Below, piece by piece: positions 12,665-13,191 of a stretch of DNA of 13,191 nucleotides. The stretch lies in the NCBI GenBank assembly GCA_004557645.1, contig SFGI01000048.1, positions 1 through 13,191 on the forward strand. Direction: 5' to 3'. Each line of letters opens with the position of its first letter. Within the stretch, counting starts at the first letter, position 1. The notes beneath the pieces are model-generated. The model was not told the origin of the DNA. It did no database searches and saw only the letters and a program-made list of their open reading frames with translations. Source of the stretch: [Eubacterium] saphenum. Its GTDB lineage: Bacteria; Bacillota; Clostridia; Lachnospirales; Anaerotignaceae. The position numbers were made by a program, and so were the translations under genes.

Positions 12665-13191
12665 TCACGCCCCTCCCTTGCGCCGATTCAAATAATCGAT
12701 GACGCTGGCGTTGGTTTCCTTTTCGTAGGTCGTCATTTCGATTTCGATAGGCGTGGGGTCCTGGGTCAAAGAAATTTTGGAGAAATGATTGAAGAATACG
12801 ATGATGCCCAGCCCCAGACCAATGCTGTAGGGAATGGAAAGCAGCTTGGGGATCTCTTTATTTTCCCCAAAAAACATGTAATAAATATTTTCAAAGACCA
12901 ACGGTACCTGTGTATCCGAATGGAAGCACATGATAGTAGTAGAAGCCCCCACAAACAAAACCAGAGAAACAAAAAAGACCTTTGCCCACAGCCAAAGGGG
13001 ATTCCGTTTTGCAGCCGTAGGCAGATATTCGATCAGGATATCCATTTCCCCCACGTTGGAAATCGTCGCATCGGGCCATTTCTGATTCAGCACCTTGATG
13101 ATATCCACCACCGAAAGCAGATAGGTCTTTTTTCCGGTCTCCGGTATACGGAAAACCACCAGCTTTTCTGCCTCCCCCGCCGTCTGCCCGC
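12665..13191 (-). CDS. spoVAA: Stage V sporulation protein AA, 5' end cut by window
   Basis: This is the C-terminal 174 residues of SpoVAA; the frame runs open through the right edge of the window, so the N-terminus (perhaps 30 residues) is missing. The visible part has a cytosolic or extracytosolic domain (FRIPETGKKTYLLSVVDIIKVL and VGEMDILIEYLP). Two hydrophobic segments follow (LWAKVFFVSLVLFVGAST and IPYSIGLGLGIIVFFNHF), then a polar tail ending NRRKGGA. It heads the spoVAA-AB-AC-AD-AE order known from Bacilli and some Clostridia. The GTG at 13159 is internal and not the start. The operon promoter (expected to be forespore sigma-G) lies outside. Confidence 0.93.
   Translation of the reverse strand, partial: GQTAGEAEKLVVFRIPETGKKTYLLSVVDIIKVLNQKWPDATISNVGEMDILIEYLPTAAKRNPLWLWAKVFFVSLVLFVGASTTIMCFHSDTQVPLVFENIYYMFFGENKEIPKLLSIPYSIGLGLGIIVFFNHFSKISLTQDPTPIEIEMTTYEKETNASVIDYLNRRKGGA

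Noticed and set aside
1..13191. CRISPR arrays, insertion sequences, tRNA or rRNA genes
   Set aside because: No regularly spaced repeats, transposase-like frames, cloverleaf-type sequences or rRNA segments were seen on reading both strands.

Overview
The window looks like a chromosomal segment of a spore-forming, low-to-mid GC Clostridia, probably of the Lachnospiraceae/Anaerotignum type. This is inferred from three things. There is a five-gene spoVA operon, the SRP/ribosome-maturation operon has the Firmicutes order ylxM-ffh-rpsP-khpA-rimM-trmD, and AGGAGG-type ribosome binding sites and short A/T-flanked intrinsic terminators are common. No mobile element, CRISPR array, tRNA or rRNA was found, and every stretch between genes is under 300 bases.

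Layout, left to right. A YheO/DauR-like PAS-HTH regulator (167-829, +) sits behind two dyad repeats and a clear promoter. It converges on a DegV-family lipid-binding protein (909-1751, -) across a strong bidirectional terminator. degV is divergent from a TetR-type regulator (1889-2431, +), and the two share one nearly symmetrical bidirectional promoter. The tetR gene converges with trmD, the last gene of the ylxM-ffh-rpsP-khpA-rimM-trmD operon (2469-6278, -). That operon has a consensus sigma-A promoter at 6328-6356 and an internal intrinsic terminator between khpA and rimM. Upstream lie a two-gene unit (histidine phosphatase and an unrecognised 181-residue protein), a 53-residue cysteine-rich DUF1540-type protein, and a divergent 71-residue ribbon-helix-helix protein.

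Next come an HD-domain protein (8237-8800, -), divergent luxS (8975-9460, +) and a second, different HD-domain protein (about 9632-10150, -) with a possible 10-codon leader ORF. The right end holds spoVAE, spoVAD, spoVAC, spoVAB and the 3' part of spoVAA (10375-13191, -), which build the dipicolinic-acid channel of the spore.

Functionally, the co-translational targeting and ribosome-maturation genes form one housekeeping block and the spoVA genes form a developmental block. LuxS recycles S-ribosylhomocysteine and makes the AI-2 precursor. The rest are regulators and poorly characterised hydrolases. I do not see a compelling new multi-gene system. The best leads are regulatory: the palindromic degV/tetR promoter, the terminator inside the SRP-rimM-trmD operon, the tandem dyads before the first gene, and the leader ORF plus operator-like dyad before the second HD gene. 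The unrecognised 181-residue protein is the main coding unknown.
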